From Dyadobacter sp. CY326 (GTDB lineage: Bacteria; Bacteroidota; Bacteroidia; Cytophagales; Spirosomataceae): DNA of 64,000 nt. Position numbers and translations under genes: made by a program. Location of the stretch: assembly GCF_021390515.1 (NCBI RefSeq), contig NZ_JAJUXI010000010.1, positions 124,001 to 188,000 on the forward strand, read 5' to 3'. This document shows, in pieces, positions 26,015 to 34,553 of this stretch. Positions within the stretch are counted from its first letter, which is position 1; each line of letters begins with the position of its first letter. A model generated the notes under the pieces. That model was not told the DNA's origin. It made no database searches and saw nothing but the letters and a program-made list of their open reading frames with translations.

Positions 26015-27835
26015 TTAAAAAGAGTAATCGTTTTTGGCGATCAATTCGTTGGCAATTCGACGGCGTGCATCTTTCAAATTCACAGGTTCAATTTTCGTAA
26101 ACCGCTTCAAACCCATTAGCATTACACGCAGTTCGTCACTTTCCGCGAAGCTGGTTATTGCCGCTTTTCCGGCATTGTTAACCTTTTCAACAGCCCTGTG
26201 CAAATAAATGAGCGCCAAATCTTGATGCAGCGCATTGGCCTCCGTGCCGAGCAGGTTAATGCGTTTTTCAACGCGCAGCAAAACTGATTCGGCCGCGTAA
26301 ATCTCAATCACCATATCCGCAAGATTCATGATGATTTCCTGCTCTTCCGAAAGTTTCATCATAAACTTCTGAACCGCCGCACCGGCCACCATTAAAGCTG
26401 CTTTTTTAAGGTTTTGCAAAACCTTTTTCTCAGCCGCAAAAAGCGTTTCGTCTTCGCTCATGCTGAAATCCGGAATGGACATAATTTCCTTTCCAACAGC
26501 CATTGCGGGTCCCATCAAATCAATATGCCCCTTCATGGCGCGTTTCAAAAGCATGTCTACAACCAGCAGCCTGTTGATCTCGTTTGTTCCTTCGAAGATG
26601 CGGTTGATGCGACTGTCGCGGTAAGCCCGGTCCATCGGCGCATCGGCAGAGAAGCCCATTCCGCCAAAAATTTGAACGCCTTCATCCACCACATAATCAA
26701 GCACTTCCGAGCCGTGCACTTTCATAATCGCACATTCAATGGCCAGTTCTTCCAATGCTTTTAGCTTCGAATCGGCGTCTGACATTCCTTTTTCCTGGAA
26801 AGTGGAGATCAGGTCGTCAATGTTTTGCCCAACCCGATAAGCGGCGGATTCGGTTGCAAACATGCCCACCGCCATTTCCGCCAGCTTGTATTTGATTGCC
26901 CCAAAACTGGAAATAGAAGTGCCAAATTGCTTTCTTTCATTGGCATACTGAATCGCCTGCTGCGTCACTTTTTTAGCACCGCCGAGTGCCGCGGCAGCCA
27001 ATTTAATGCGGCCAATGTTGAGAATGTTAACGGCGATCTTAAAACCACTTCCCCTTTCGGAAAGCATATTTTCAACAGGCACGAGACAATCGTTAAAGAA
27101 TATTTGTCTTGTATCAGACCCTTTAATACCCATCTTATGCTCGGAAGCATTCATGGTGATGCCGCCAAACGATTTTTCAATAATAAAGGCGGTTAGATTT
27201 TTATCAGCCTGACCATTCTCTTCAATTTTGGCAAAAACAATGAACACGTCGGCAAAACCGCCATTCGTAATCCACATTTTCTGACCGGTCACAGAATAAT
27301 GTTTACCGTCGGCCGTTAAGATCGCCTTTGTTTTTCCAGAGTTGGCATCTGAGCCTGAGTCAGGTTCGGTTAAGCAGTACGCGGCTTTCCAGTCGCCTGT
27401 TGCCAGCTTGGGAAGATATTTTGCTTTTTGGTCCTCATTTCCATAGTAGAGAATCGGCAATGTGCCAATGCCCGTGTGTGCCGACAATGCGACGGAAAAG
27501 GAATTTCCTGCACCAGTTGCTTCCGCAACAAGCATAGATGTGTTGAAATTCATTCCAAAACCGCCATATTCCTCAGGAACTGCGGTTCCCAGCAAACCCA
27601 GTTCACCGGCTTTGTCCATTAATCCGGAAATAAGTTCGGGGCTTTTTGCGTGATCAATTTCATCCAGGACCGGCCAGACTTCCTTGCTCAGAAAATCCCG
27701 GCAAGTGTCTGCAATCATACGCTGTTCTTCCGTAAACTCCTCAGGAATAAAAATTTGTGATGGCAATGTTTCTTTGATCAAAAACTCCCCACCCTTAATA
27801 GACGTCTTTTTCTCTTCTATAACGGCCATATTCAT
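26015..27835 (-). CDS. fadE: Acyl-CoA dehydrogenase, long-chain (VLCAD-like length)
   Basis: 606 residues, with the extra C-terminal helical region of FadE/VLCAD-like enzymes. FAD and substrate motifs are AYCLTEPDSGSDANS, WITNGGFADVF, ERKQFGTSISSFGAIKYKLAEMA and QIFGGMGFSADAPMDRAYRDSRINRIFEGTNEINR. It carries out the first oxidation of fatty-acid beta-oxidation. Met1 (27835) and Met3 (27829) are both possible starts. The upstream region has a TTG-N19-TATATTTG promoter flanked by two copies of a GTATGC-NN-GCATAC palindrome that also precedes the thiolase gene at 34.3 kb, so the two are probably co-regulated. The fadN-like gene at the left edge would complete the pathway. Confidence 0.93.
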   Translation of the reverse strand: MNMAVIEEKKTSIKGGEFLIKETLPSQIFIPEEFTEEQRMIADTCRDFLSKEVWPVLDEIDHAKSPELISGLMDKAGELGLLGTAVPEEYGGFGMNFNTSMLVAEATGAGNSFSVALSAHTGIGTLPILYYGNEDQKAKYLPKLATGDWKAAYCLTEPDSGSDANSGKTKAILTADGKHYSVTGQKMWITNGGFADVFIVFAKIEENGQADKNLTAFIIEKSFGGITMNASEHKMGIKGSDTRQIFFNDCLVPVENMLSERGSGFKIAVNILNIGRIKLAAAALGGAKKVTQQAIQYANERKQFGTSISSFGAIKYKLAEMAVGMFATESAAYRVGQNIDDLISTFQEKGMSDADSKLKALEELAIECAIMKVHGSEVLDYVVDEGVQIFGGMGFSADAPMDRAYRDSRINRIFEGTNEINRLLVVDMLLKRAMKGHIDLMGPAMAVGKEIMSIPDFSMSEDETLFAAEKKVLQNLKKAALMVAGAAVQKFMMKLSEEQEIIMNLADMVIEIYAAESVLLRVEKRINLLGTEANALHQDLALIYLHRAVEKVNNAGKAAITSFAESDELRVMLMGLKRFTKIEPVNLKDARRRIANELIAKNDYSF

Positions 27836-27870
27836 TAAATTTTTATCGATGATTGATGTTTGAAATAAAG

Positions 27871-27884
27871 GTATGCTTGCATAC
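27871..27884. promoter_or_regulatory. Candidate fad operator, downstream copy
   Basis: GTATGCTTGCATAC: 6-base arms, fully complementary around TT. It lies about +8 to +21 from the predicted start of the acyl-CoA dehydrogenase transcript, a position suited to repression. Confidence 0.65.
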
Positions 27885-27898
27885 TACTTTGTCTATTG

Positions 27899-27928
27899 CA
27901 AATATAAATTATTCGCATAATTATGCAA
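27899..27928 (-). promoter_or_regulatory. Promoter of the acyl-CoA dehydrogenase gene
   Basis: Minus strand TTG (27928-27926), 19-base spacer, TATATTTG (27906-27899), an exact Bacteroidota promoter. The start near 27892 leaves a leader of about 57 bases. Confidence 0.7.
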
Positions 27929-27934
27929 GCATAC
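27921..27934. promoter_or_regulatory. Candidate fad operator, upstream copy
   Basis: TTATGCAAGCATAC matches 13 of 14 bases of the reverse complement of the copy at 27871. The copies are 50 bases apart, close to five helix turns, and this one covers the -33 TTG. Confidence 0.65.
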
Positions 27935-27973
27935 CATCGGAAAATCGCATGTAAGGGGAAACGATAAACGAGT

Positions 27974-30865
27974 TTAGCGTTTGAAGATCTTGAACTGTTT
28001 CAGCAATGCGCCATTGCTTTCAAGGCGGATGAAATAAATTCCCGCTGAAATGCCGAGTTGGGACAAATCAATATTGGCAAGATCGTCCGAAACCGTGACA
28101 AACTCATTTGCAAGCGGCATCCTTTTTCCTGAAACAGTGATCAGCTCATAAGAAATTTCATTGCTGATTATATCATCGGGAAGCTTGATGTTGAACACAT
28201 TTTCCACCGGATTTGGGTAAAATCTCCAGTCTTCCAAATCTTTGGTAATGTTAATCGAATCGCCGTACGAAATACTGAACTGGATAGAATTGGTAACAAT
28301 TACGGAATCCTCTTTTGTCGCAGTTACAGTCAGCGTGTAGCGACCGATGTATGGTTCGAATCCTTTGTCATTTTCGTAGAGTGCGAAGGGGAAAATCTTG
28401 GTTTGTGATTTTTTGTGATAAGGCCCATTCAGGTCAAAATCAACTTTGTCATATTCAAAATTTCCGTATGCGTAAATGTTCAGCAATGGAGGTAAGTCGC
28501 TGTGTGCGAGCACGTCGTCGCCCGAAAGCTTCCTGATCACGCGCTGATCCACTTTGCTCCCGCCTCTTACCAGCTCAAAGCGAACCTCGGGAATCTCAAC
28601 TTTCAAAATAAAAGGCACTTCCACATATGCACCAGCATTGTCATACGCACGGATAATGAGCCTGTATTCACCCTCTTCCGTAGGAGTTCCTGAGAAAACA
28701 TTGAGTGAAAAATTGAGCCAAGAAGGCCTGTTTTGCAATGAAATAGAGGAAATATAACCATCCGGATCGCCAAATATTTCTGTTGGCAAAAGGTAATTGA
28801 ACGGCATATTCAGCTGCGCAAACTTAACTGGCAACGAGCTGCTTGCAAATGGAGGCGCATTCAGGAATTGTGGTTCTACAACTTTAATGGTGAAATAAGT
28901 TTCCACAAAGGCATTCAAGTCGTCGTAAGCCTTCAAACTGATGCGATATTCGCCCAATTTCGTGGGTGTTCCGGTGAGCGAACCGTTCACAAATTTCAGC
29001 CAGCTCGGCAATTCGCTTGCTTCAATTTTAGTGACTTCTCCATCAATATCTTCAAATGCGCCTTGCGAAATGGCGAGCGTGTAAGGCTTGTTAAGCGCAA
29101 TGGTTTGATTGGAAAAATTCTCGTCAACAGTTGGCGGCTTATTCGCATTCTCGCGGGTGTCAACGCGAATGGTCAGAAATGCTTCTGTCGTCCCGCCCTC
29201 GTCATCTGTTCCTTTCACCTGAATCCGGTAATCACCCAAAACAGTCGGTTTTCCTTTCAACTGGCCGTCCTCAAACCGAAGCCAGCCTGGCAAACCGCCC
29301 ACATCCACTTTTACAATGGTTCCGTCGACATCAGAGAACGTGTCAGTTGGCAATTTGAAAGCAAAATCCTTGTTAACCGCGACAATCTGCATGGGCACCG
29401 GACGGAATACATAAGGCGGATAATTGGAAGCATCTTTCCAATATTCAGGAGAAAGAATGTCCTCATCCAGGCCGATCCAAACTGGTTTAGGATTTGCAGG
29501 ATCAGCATAAGCACGTTTTCTCCATTCATCAAAAATAACATTGATCGGGCCGCCTTTTTCAACTGCGGCAGAAAGCCTGTAACTAACGGAATCCTTGTAG
29601 ACAATCGGCTTAATGGTCTGTGAAAGCCATGTTTGCGCTGCCTGACGAAGAAATGGCTCAGCGCGGTTCATCGTATTTTGTACAGAAGCAACAACAGCCA
29701 CAATGTTGGCGCCGTGTTCAAAATTCTCATTGATCTGCTTTAAATGCGCATTGTTATCAAATGACGTGCTGATAAACAGTTCATTAGCCGTAATAAAATT
29801 AGCGGGCGCGTCACTTTTAATAATATCCACCGACCATCTGTGATCATGCGTGGCGAGATCATCATTAATTTTGATTCCATCCGCTTTTTCATTCAAACTT
29901 CTGAAACCAAGCGTCCCGCGCACATTTGAAGGTTTGTCAAAAACAGATCCATAATCGGAAACAAATTTCACATTCGGATCGACTGACTTCACAGTAGAAA
30001 TCATTTGCTCAGTATAGCGTTTGAGCACAAGGTGGCGATAAATATACCAGTCCTTTCCGGCTCGCTGCCTAAACGTTTCTCCTGGTTCCCAAGGCGTTGC
30101 GGGCGGATAGACGTCCTCAAAAGTTTTATGCTCGACTCCCCAGAGATAATTAAGTCGTTGAAGTTTCTTATAATTTGTTTTCAAAAAAGCACGAAAACCG
30201 GTGATCATTGATTTGGAATAGTCATACACCGCAGCGCCGTCTTTCCCATTTTCGATCAATCCGCCGGGATATTCTCCTTCTTGTGTTCCCGTGTTGGTAA
30301 CTGAGACAAAAAGAAGCTGATTATTGGTTTGAAGATGTTTGTAACGTGTAACGGTTTCTTTGACAAATGCCTGTGCTTTGGTGACAATGGGCTGATTATC
30401 AAAGCCAAATGATGTATCCTGATATCCGCTCAAAACCGGCTTGCCAGTTGAGCTCATATGTGCGTCCGAAGGCTCCCAAAACCCCTTAATTCTTGTGCTA
30501 TGGCGCCCAACGTGAATGCGGAGCGCCACTTTCATGCCCAAATCCGTGGCGGTTTTGACCTGCTCATCAAACTTGTCCCAAAGCGGCTTTTCGGTGGGGG
30601 AGTTGTAATAGATTTTATCCCAGGGAATGGTGAGGTAAACAGCATTCATCCCGTACGCGTGTGCAGACTTGATCAGTTCAATTTCCGGACCTTGTTCGCT
30701 GCGGTCCAGGACATTAAGCAGCATCAATGCCAGATAACGCTGGCCATCGGCCTCGGTTGTCGCTGCATTGGGCTGAGCTTTGGACGGCTGAAAAAACATT
30801 ATCCAGACCAAAACCGCCAATAAGCATTTTGTAAGCAGTTTAAACCCGTACGTAGAATTGTGCAT
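27974..30865 (-). CDS. Secreted TIM-barrel (GH42-like) protein with cadherin/Ig-like repeats and T9SS signal
   Basis: About 963 residues from the ATG at 30865; a TTG further up adds six residues. Signal peptide (KCLLAVLVWIMFFQPSKAQ). Residues about 45-440 form a glycoside-hydrolase-like barrel (GMNAVYLTIPWDKIYY, LGMKVALRIHVGRHS, FVSDYGSVFDKPS, FITANELFISTSF), with no clear Asn-Glu acid/base pair at strand 4 (VTNTGTQEGEYPGG). Three He_PIG/cadherin-like repeats follow, each with a GxLxGxPTxxGxYxIxxxAxD pattern (FEDGQLKGKP, FVNGSLTGTP, FSLNVFSGTP). The C-terminus (WRFYPNPVENVFNIKLP ... FKIFKR) is a type A type IX secretion signal. It is the last gene after two glycosyltransferases, so it probably acts on, or is displayed with, a surface glycan. 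Substrate unknown. Confidence 0.75.
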   Translation of the reverse strand: MHNSTYGFKLLTKCLLAVLVWIMFFQPSKAQPNAATTEADGQRYLALMLLNVLDRSEQGPEIELIKSAHAYGMNAVYLTIPWDKIYYNSPTEKPLWDKFDEQVKTATDLGMKVALRIHVGRHSTRIKGFWEPSDAHMSSTGKPVLSGYQDTSFGFDNQPIVTKAQAFVKETVTRYKHLQTNNQLLFVSVTNTGTQEGEYPGGLIENGKDGAAVYDYSKSMITGFRAFLKTNYKKLQRLNYLWGVEHKTFEDVYPPATPWEPGETFRQRAGKDWYIYRHLVLKRYTEQMISTVKSVDPNVKFVSDYGSVFDKPSNVRGTLGFRSLNEKADGIKINDDLATHDHRWSVDIIKSDAPANFITANELFISTSFDNNAHLKQINENFEHGANIVAVVASVQNTMNRAEPFLRQAAQTWLSQTIKPIVYKDSVSYRLSAAVEKGGPINVIFDEWRKRAYADPANPKPVWIGLDEDILSPEYWKDASNYPPYVFRPVPMQIVAVNKDFAFKLPTDTFSDVDGTIVKVDVGGLPGWLRFEDGQLKGKPTVLGDYRIQVKGTDDEGGTTEAFLTIRVDTRENANKPPTVDENFSNQTIALNKPYTLAISQGAFEDIDGEVTKIEASELPSWLKFVNGSLTGTPTKLGEYRISLKAYDDLNAFVETYFTIKVVEPQFLNAPPFASSSLPVKFAQLNMPFNYLLPTEIFGDPDGYISSISLQNRPSWLNFSLNVFSGTPTEEGEYRLIIRAYDNAGAYVEVPFILKVEIPEVRFELVRGGSKVDQRVIRKLSGDDVLAHSDLPPLLNIYAYGNFEYDKVDFDLNGPYHKKSQTKIFPFALYENDKGFEPYIGRYTLTVTATKEDSVIVTNSIQFSISYGDSINITKDLEDWRFYPNPVENVFNIKLPDDIISNEISYELITVSGKRMPLANEFVTVSDDLANIDLSQLGISAGIYFIRLESNGALLKQFKIFKR

Positions 30866-30866
30866 G

Positions 30867-31982
30867 CTAATAATTTTTATCAATTAATTTGATCCAGTCG
30901 TTGTAACCATTATCCACATTGAACCGGCTCGCAACTTCCACGCTTTTGGCGCTGTCAGTTTTTGTTTGGCCGTTCATGATCGAGCGCATTGCAGTAACCA
31001 TTTGTTTTACACTCATATCCTGCGTTACAATTCCCATTCCCTCCTGCACAAACTCTGAAACTCCGCCCGAAGGAAACGAAACAATAGGTTTGCCCAACAA
31101 CGCAGCTTCAATCATCACCAGCGGAAATGGATCTTGGCGGGAGGTCAGTAAAAACCCATTTCCCATGTCAAGATAACTATAATAATCCTCTTTTTGCTTG
31201 CCAATCAGGTGGATTTTGGTTGCCGATTTTGAATTTTTGCAGCGTTGTTCCGTGTAATAAACCAGCCCGTCATTAATGCTGGCGCCTATCCATATGAGAT
31301 GAACGCGCGGATCGTTCAGTTCTTGTGCAACTTCGGGCAACATATCAAAACCTTTTCGCTCTGAGGTCATTCCGGACAAAACCCATACAAAATCTTCTTT
31401 TGGGATGCCCAGGCCTTGCTTCAATTCGCTGGTTCGCTTTTCGTCCCGCTTGACAAGTGCGTGGTCAATAAAGGAATAAAGCAGCCCCACATTTTTTCCA
31501 CCCGCATCTTTAATGGAATCACAGGTCGTTTGTGAGCAGCCAATGAGCAAATCGGAATAATCGACAATGCTTTTGAAGTCGGGAGCGCTGAGATAAGCGT
31601 AGGTCAAGGGCATTTCATGAAAATGCGTAACAACCTTGATCTGAAATTCCTTGGCAACAACGATCGTTTCGGGAATCATTGTTGTGTTAACATACCAAAA
31701 ATCGGCTTTGAACTCCCTCGCGAGCTTTCTCAGATATTTCAACGTGGGATTGACACCCAAATGGAAGGAGATCTTTTGCGCAATGCTAAAATGTCTGGGA
31801 GCTATGAAAACAGGAATATCCTGAGGAAATTCTTTCAGCAATTCTCCATTTGCAAAACTCACAATGCCAACGTCAAACCGACTTCTGTCAATCTTTTTTA
31901 AAATATAGAGCAGCATCATTTCTGATCCTGTCCGGGTGGCATAAGGCGTGAAAAAGAGGATCTTTTTTTTAACGTTGTTCAT
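30867..31982 (-). CDS. Family 4 glycosyltransferase
   Basis: 371 residues of GT-B fold. The N-terminal domain starts KILFFTPYATRTGSEMMLLYIL, the acceptor-side pattern of GT4; the C-terminal donor domain has WVLSGMTSERKGFDMLPEVA, LTSRQDPFPLVMIEAALLGKPIV and SFPSGGVSEFV, with the EX7E-type donor site around E-A. It transfers an activated sugar in the cytoplasm. The start overlaps the preceding GT2 gene by 14 bases and the stop is one base from the barrel-protein ATG, so the three genes form one operon. Confidence 0.88.
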   Translation of the reverse strand: MNNVKKKILFFTPYATRTGSEMMLLYILKKIDRSRFDVGIVSFANGELLKEFPQDIPVFIAPRHFSIAQKISFHLGVNPTLKYLRKLAREFKADFWYVNTTMIPETIVVAKEFQIKVVTHFHEMPLTYAYLSAPDFKSIVDYSDLLIGCSQTTCDSIKDAGGKNVGLLYSFIDHALVKRDEKRTSELKQGLGIPKEDFVWVLSGMTSERKGFDMLPEVAQELNDPRVHLIWIGASINDGLVYYTEQRCKNSKSATKIHLIGKQKEDYYSYLDMGNGFLLTSRQDPFPLVMIEAALLGKPIVSFPSGGVSEFVQEGMGIVTQDMSVKQMVTAMRSIMNGQTKTDSAKSVEVASRFNVDNGYNDWIKLIDKNY

Positions 31983-32985
31983 GAATGGCGGTTAGCAAAT
32001 CAATATTTTCGTTAGGCTTTATTTTATAGAGGCCTTTTCTGACAAAAAGAGTTTTCCAGAAATATTTCAGAATCACCCTCGTTTTTCGCACATATATATA
32101 TTGTGTACGCAGTTCCGTAAACGGGTTTCCGTATCTTTTTAGGTTAAAAGCCATCTTCCAGATATAAATTACCGGGATCATCAGCAAATAATGCGTGATG
32201 AGCAGCAAATATTGCATAATGCCATACTGCTTCCTGATCCATAAAAAGTTGGAAACCTGCATCTGCGTGCTGAATCGGTTAATCCAGGAAATGTTGGTCC
32301 GGCGGAAAGGATTGTTGTTTTCAAGATGTAAAAAAATGCAATCCTTGAAATAGCAGAGCTTTCCCAGCTTGCCCAGCCGCCCCGACCATTCCACATCCTC
32401 GCCATACATAAAGAAATCGTCACTGAAACCGCCCGTTTTTTCAAAACCCTCTCTTCTCAGAAAGATAAATGCACCAACTAACCAATCGTGCTGGTCGGGA
32501 TCGGCATATTGAGGATCGGGATAGAATTTTTTGACAAGTTTTTCAACAGCATTACTGGGCGGAAGAATGAAAAATGTTCTCCGGAATTCATTGAAGCTTC
32601 TATAAAATGGCATTGGAGTGCCATCTGCATAATGTTGCAAAGCGCCGCAAGCGATAATGTCCGTCCGAACATTCATCCGATCAAAACAACGACCGATGAC
32701 ATTGTCGATCAACAAAGTGTCCGCATTGAGCAAAAGAAAATATTTGCCTTTTGCCACAGACATTCCTCTATTGTTGGCAATGCCAAAACCATCATTGGAT
32801 GGTGAATTAATCCATGTGATTTCGGGATAATGATTTTTAACTAAGTCGCCGCCGCCATTTTCGGGATCATTGTCAACGATGATAATTTCAAAAGAAACGC
32901 CGGACGTAAATTTGTAAATAGAATCTAAACAATTGATTATAAGCTGAGGCGTTCGAAAATTGATAATGACAATGGATACATCCAT
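31969..32985 (-). CDS. Family 2 glycosyltransferase (rhamnosyltransferase/WbbL-like)
   Basis: 338 residues. GT-A fold with VSIVIINFRTPQLIINCLDS, EIIIVDNDPENGG, NDGFGIANNRGMSVAKGKYFLLLNADTLL (DxD = NADT region) and FDDFFMYGEDVEWSGRLGK-like FMYGEDVEW (catalytic-base region), as in dTDP-rhamnosyl and related transferases. A basic, partly hydrophobic C-terminus (LLLITHYLLMIPVIYIWKMA) may attach it to the membrane. First gene of the GT2-GT4-barrel operon, about 100 bases after the thiolase stop and its terminator. Confidence 0.88.
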   Translation of the reverse strand: MDVSIVIINFRTPQLIINCLDSIYKFTSGVSFEIIIVDNDPENGGGDLVKNHYPEITWINSPSNDGFGIANNRGMSVAKGKYFLLLNADTLLIDNVIGRCFDRMNVRTDIIACGALQHYADGTPMPFYRSFNEFRRTFFILPPSNAVEKLVKKFYPDPQYADPDQHDWLVGAFIFLRREGFEKTGGFSDDFFMYGEDVEWSGRLGKLGKLCYFKDCIFLHLENNNPFRRTNISWINRFSTQMQVSNFLWIRKQYGIMQYLLLITHYLLMIPVIYIWKMAFNLKRYGNPFTELRTQYIYVRKTRVILKYFWKTLFVRKGLYKIKPNENIDLLTAIHEQR

Positions 32986-33009
32986 GAAGGGGTGTGTATG
33001 TTTCGGCTC

Positions 33010-33055
33010 AAAAATAAAGAATCTCCGCCGAAGATGGGTAATTCTTCAACGGAGA
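33010..33055 (-). terminator. Terminator of the thiolase gene
   Basis: Minus strand: TCTCCG(TT)GAAGA ... TCTTC(GG)CGGAGA stem from 33055 to 33022 with a 2x2 internal loop, then TTTATTTTT. It separates the thiolase from the glycosyltransferase operon. Confidence 0.75.
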
Positions 33056-33087
33056 CTCTAAAATTAGTCTGTAAGTTAGTAAGCGGC

Positions 33088-34266
33088 TTAATTCAGTCTT
33101 TCATAAATTCCTGCAACGCCTTGACCGCCACCAACACATGCCGTAACCATGCCATATTTCTGGTCCCGGCGCTTCATTTCATTAAATAATTGCACCGAAA
33201 GCCGAGCTCCCGTTGATCCCAGCGCATGTCCCAATGCAATGGCTCCTCCATTGGGATTGACGATTTCAGGATTAATATCAAGCTCCTGAATAACGGCCAG
33301 CGATTGTGCCGCAAATGCTTCATTAAGCTCTATTTGTTCAATGTCATTGAGCTGTAATCCAGCTTGTTTCAATGCAATGGGAATCGCCGCAACCGGGCCA
33401 ATGCCCATCACACGCGGGTCCACACCAGCAGTGGCATAAGACATCATTCGGGCAATTGGTTTCAGATTCAATTCCTCAACCAATCTTTCAGACATCACCA
33501 TAACAAATGCCGCGCCGTCCGAAGTTTGCGAAGAATTTCCGGCTGTAACCGACCCGCCTGCTGCAAAAACGGGTTTCAATTTATTCAAAGCATCAAGCGT
33601 CGTGTCCGCACGCGGGCCTTCGTCTTGATTGACAATAATTTCTTTGGTTTTCTTTTTGCCGGAAGCAGCATCAAAATAGGTTTCCTTCACGGTCACAGGC
33701 ACAATTCCATCCGCGAACAGCCCCTCTTTTTGCGCCCGCAATGCCTTTTGATGTGAGTTGAAAGCAAATTCATCCTGTTTTTCACGACTAATGTTGAAAT
33801 CCTTTGCAACCTGCTCGGCTGTAAGGCCCATGCTCAGATAATAATCGGGATTAGTGTGCGCAATTTCGTAGTTCAATGCTGTTTTCCAGCCCATTGTCGG
33901 CACGAGCGACATGGATTCTGTTCCGCCTGCAATGATGCATTCAGCCATTCCTGCATGGATTTTTGCAGAAGCCATGGCAATTGCCTCCACGCCGCTGCCG
34001 CAATAACGGTTGATCGTAATGCCGGAAACATTCTTTGGAAGTGCAAGCAAAGCCACATATCGGCCCATTTGCATGCCCTGTTCGGCCTCAGGAACGGCAT
34101 TGCCCACAATCACGTCATCAACGCGGGCAGGATCAAGGCCGGGGATTTTTTCAAGCAAATATTTGATAACAGTTGCACCCAGGTCGTCAGGGCGCGTAAA
34201 ACGAAAGCCTCCGCGAGAAGCTTTTCCAACCGCGCTCCGATATCCGGCAACAATGTATGCATTCAT
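33088..34266 (-). CDS. fadA: Acetyl-CoA C-acyltransferase (thiolase)
   Basis: 392 residues from the ATG at 34266 (12 upstream residues in frame are not thiolase-like). Catalytic residues: Cys89 in NRYCGSGVEA, His in GGAIALGHALGSTGAR, and the second Cys in TACVGGGQG. It carries out the thiolytic step of beta-oxidation. The promoter region has a GTATGC-CT-GCATAC palindrome at the predicted start, matching the two copies at the acyl-CoA dehydrogenase gene. In many Bacteroidota fadN, fadA and fadE are adjacent; here a three-gene glycan operon lies between fadA and fadE. Confidence 0.95.
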   Translation of the reverse strand: MNAYIVAGYRSAVGKASRGGFRFTRPDDLGATVIKYLLEKIPGLDPARVDDVIVGNAVPEAEQGMQMGRYVALLALPKNVSGITINRYCGSGVEAIAMASAKIHAGMAECIIAGGTESMSLVPTMGWKTALNYEIAHTNPDYYLSMGLTAEQVAKDFNISREKQDEFAFNSHQKALRAQKEGLFADGIVPVTVKETYFDAASGKKKTKEIIVNQDEGPRADTTLDALNKLKPVFAAGGSVTAGNSSQTSDGAAFVMVMSERLVEELNLKPIARMMSYATAGVDPRVMGIGPVAAIPIALKQAGLQLNDIEQIELNEAFAAQSLAVIQELDINPEIVNPNGGAIALGHALGSTGARLSVQLFNEMKRRDQKYGMVTACVGGGQGVAGIYERLN

Positions 34267-34311
34267 AAAGTGTAGATTTTTAGTTCGATAACAACCAGGC
34301 AAAAGAAATTA

Positions 34312-34325
34312 GTATGCCTGCATAC
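34312..34325. promoter_or_regulatory. Candidate fad operator at the thiolase promoter
   Basis: GTATGCCTGCATAC has the same 6-base arms as the acyl-CoA dehydrogenase operators. It covers about +1 to +14 of the predicted thiolase transcript. Confidence 0.65.
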
Positions 34326-34331
34326 CATTGG

Positions 34332-34361
34332 TAAAAATAGCAATTTATCATAAAACAACAA
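34332..34361 (-). promoter_or_regulatory. Candidate thiolase promoter
   Basis: Minus strand TTG (34361-34359), 19-base spacer, TATTTTTA (34339-34332), one mismatch from TAnnTTTG. Same spacer length as the acyl-CoA dehydrogenase promoter. Confidence 0.5.
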
Positions 34362-34553
34362 ACCACCCGAATCCAAGTTATTAATGGAAAACATTAGAGT
34401 TCTATTAGGATTATCAAAGTTGTGATACATTACTATTTGCAATGAATTACCTTTGGGCTTGAAAATGATAGCTTTGCTGACAATCTGACATTCGTATATA
34501 GGCGGGCTCAATATTTTTTATGTAAATGATCGGTTAAAACATATATCAAAATC

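Noticed and set aside
28353..28363. tRNA T-loop-like sequence GGTTCGAATCC
   Set aside because: It lies inside the coding frame of the T9SS barrel protein and no acceptor, D or anticodon stem can be drawn around it.
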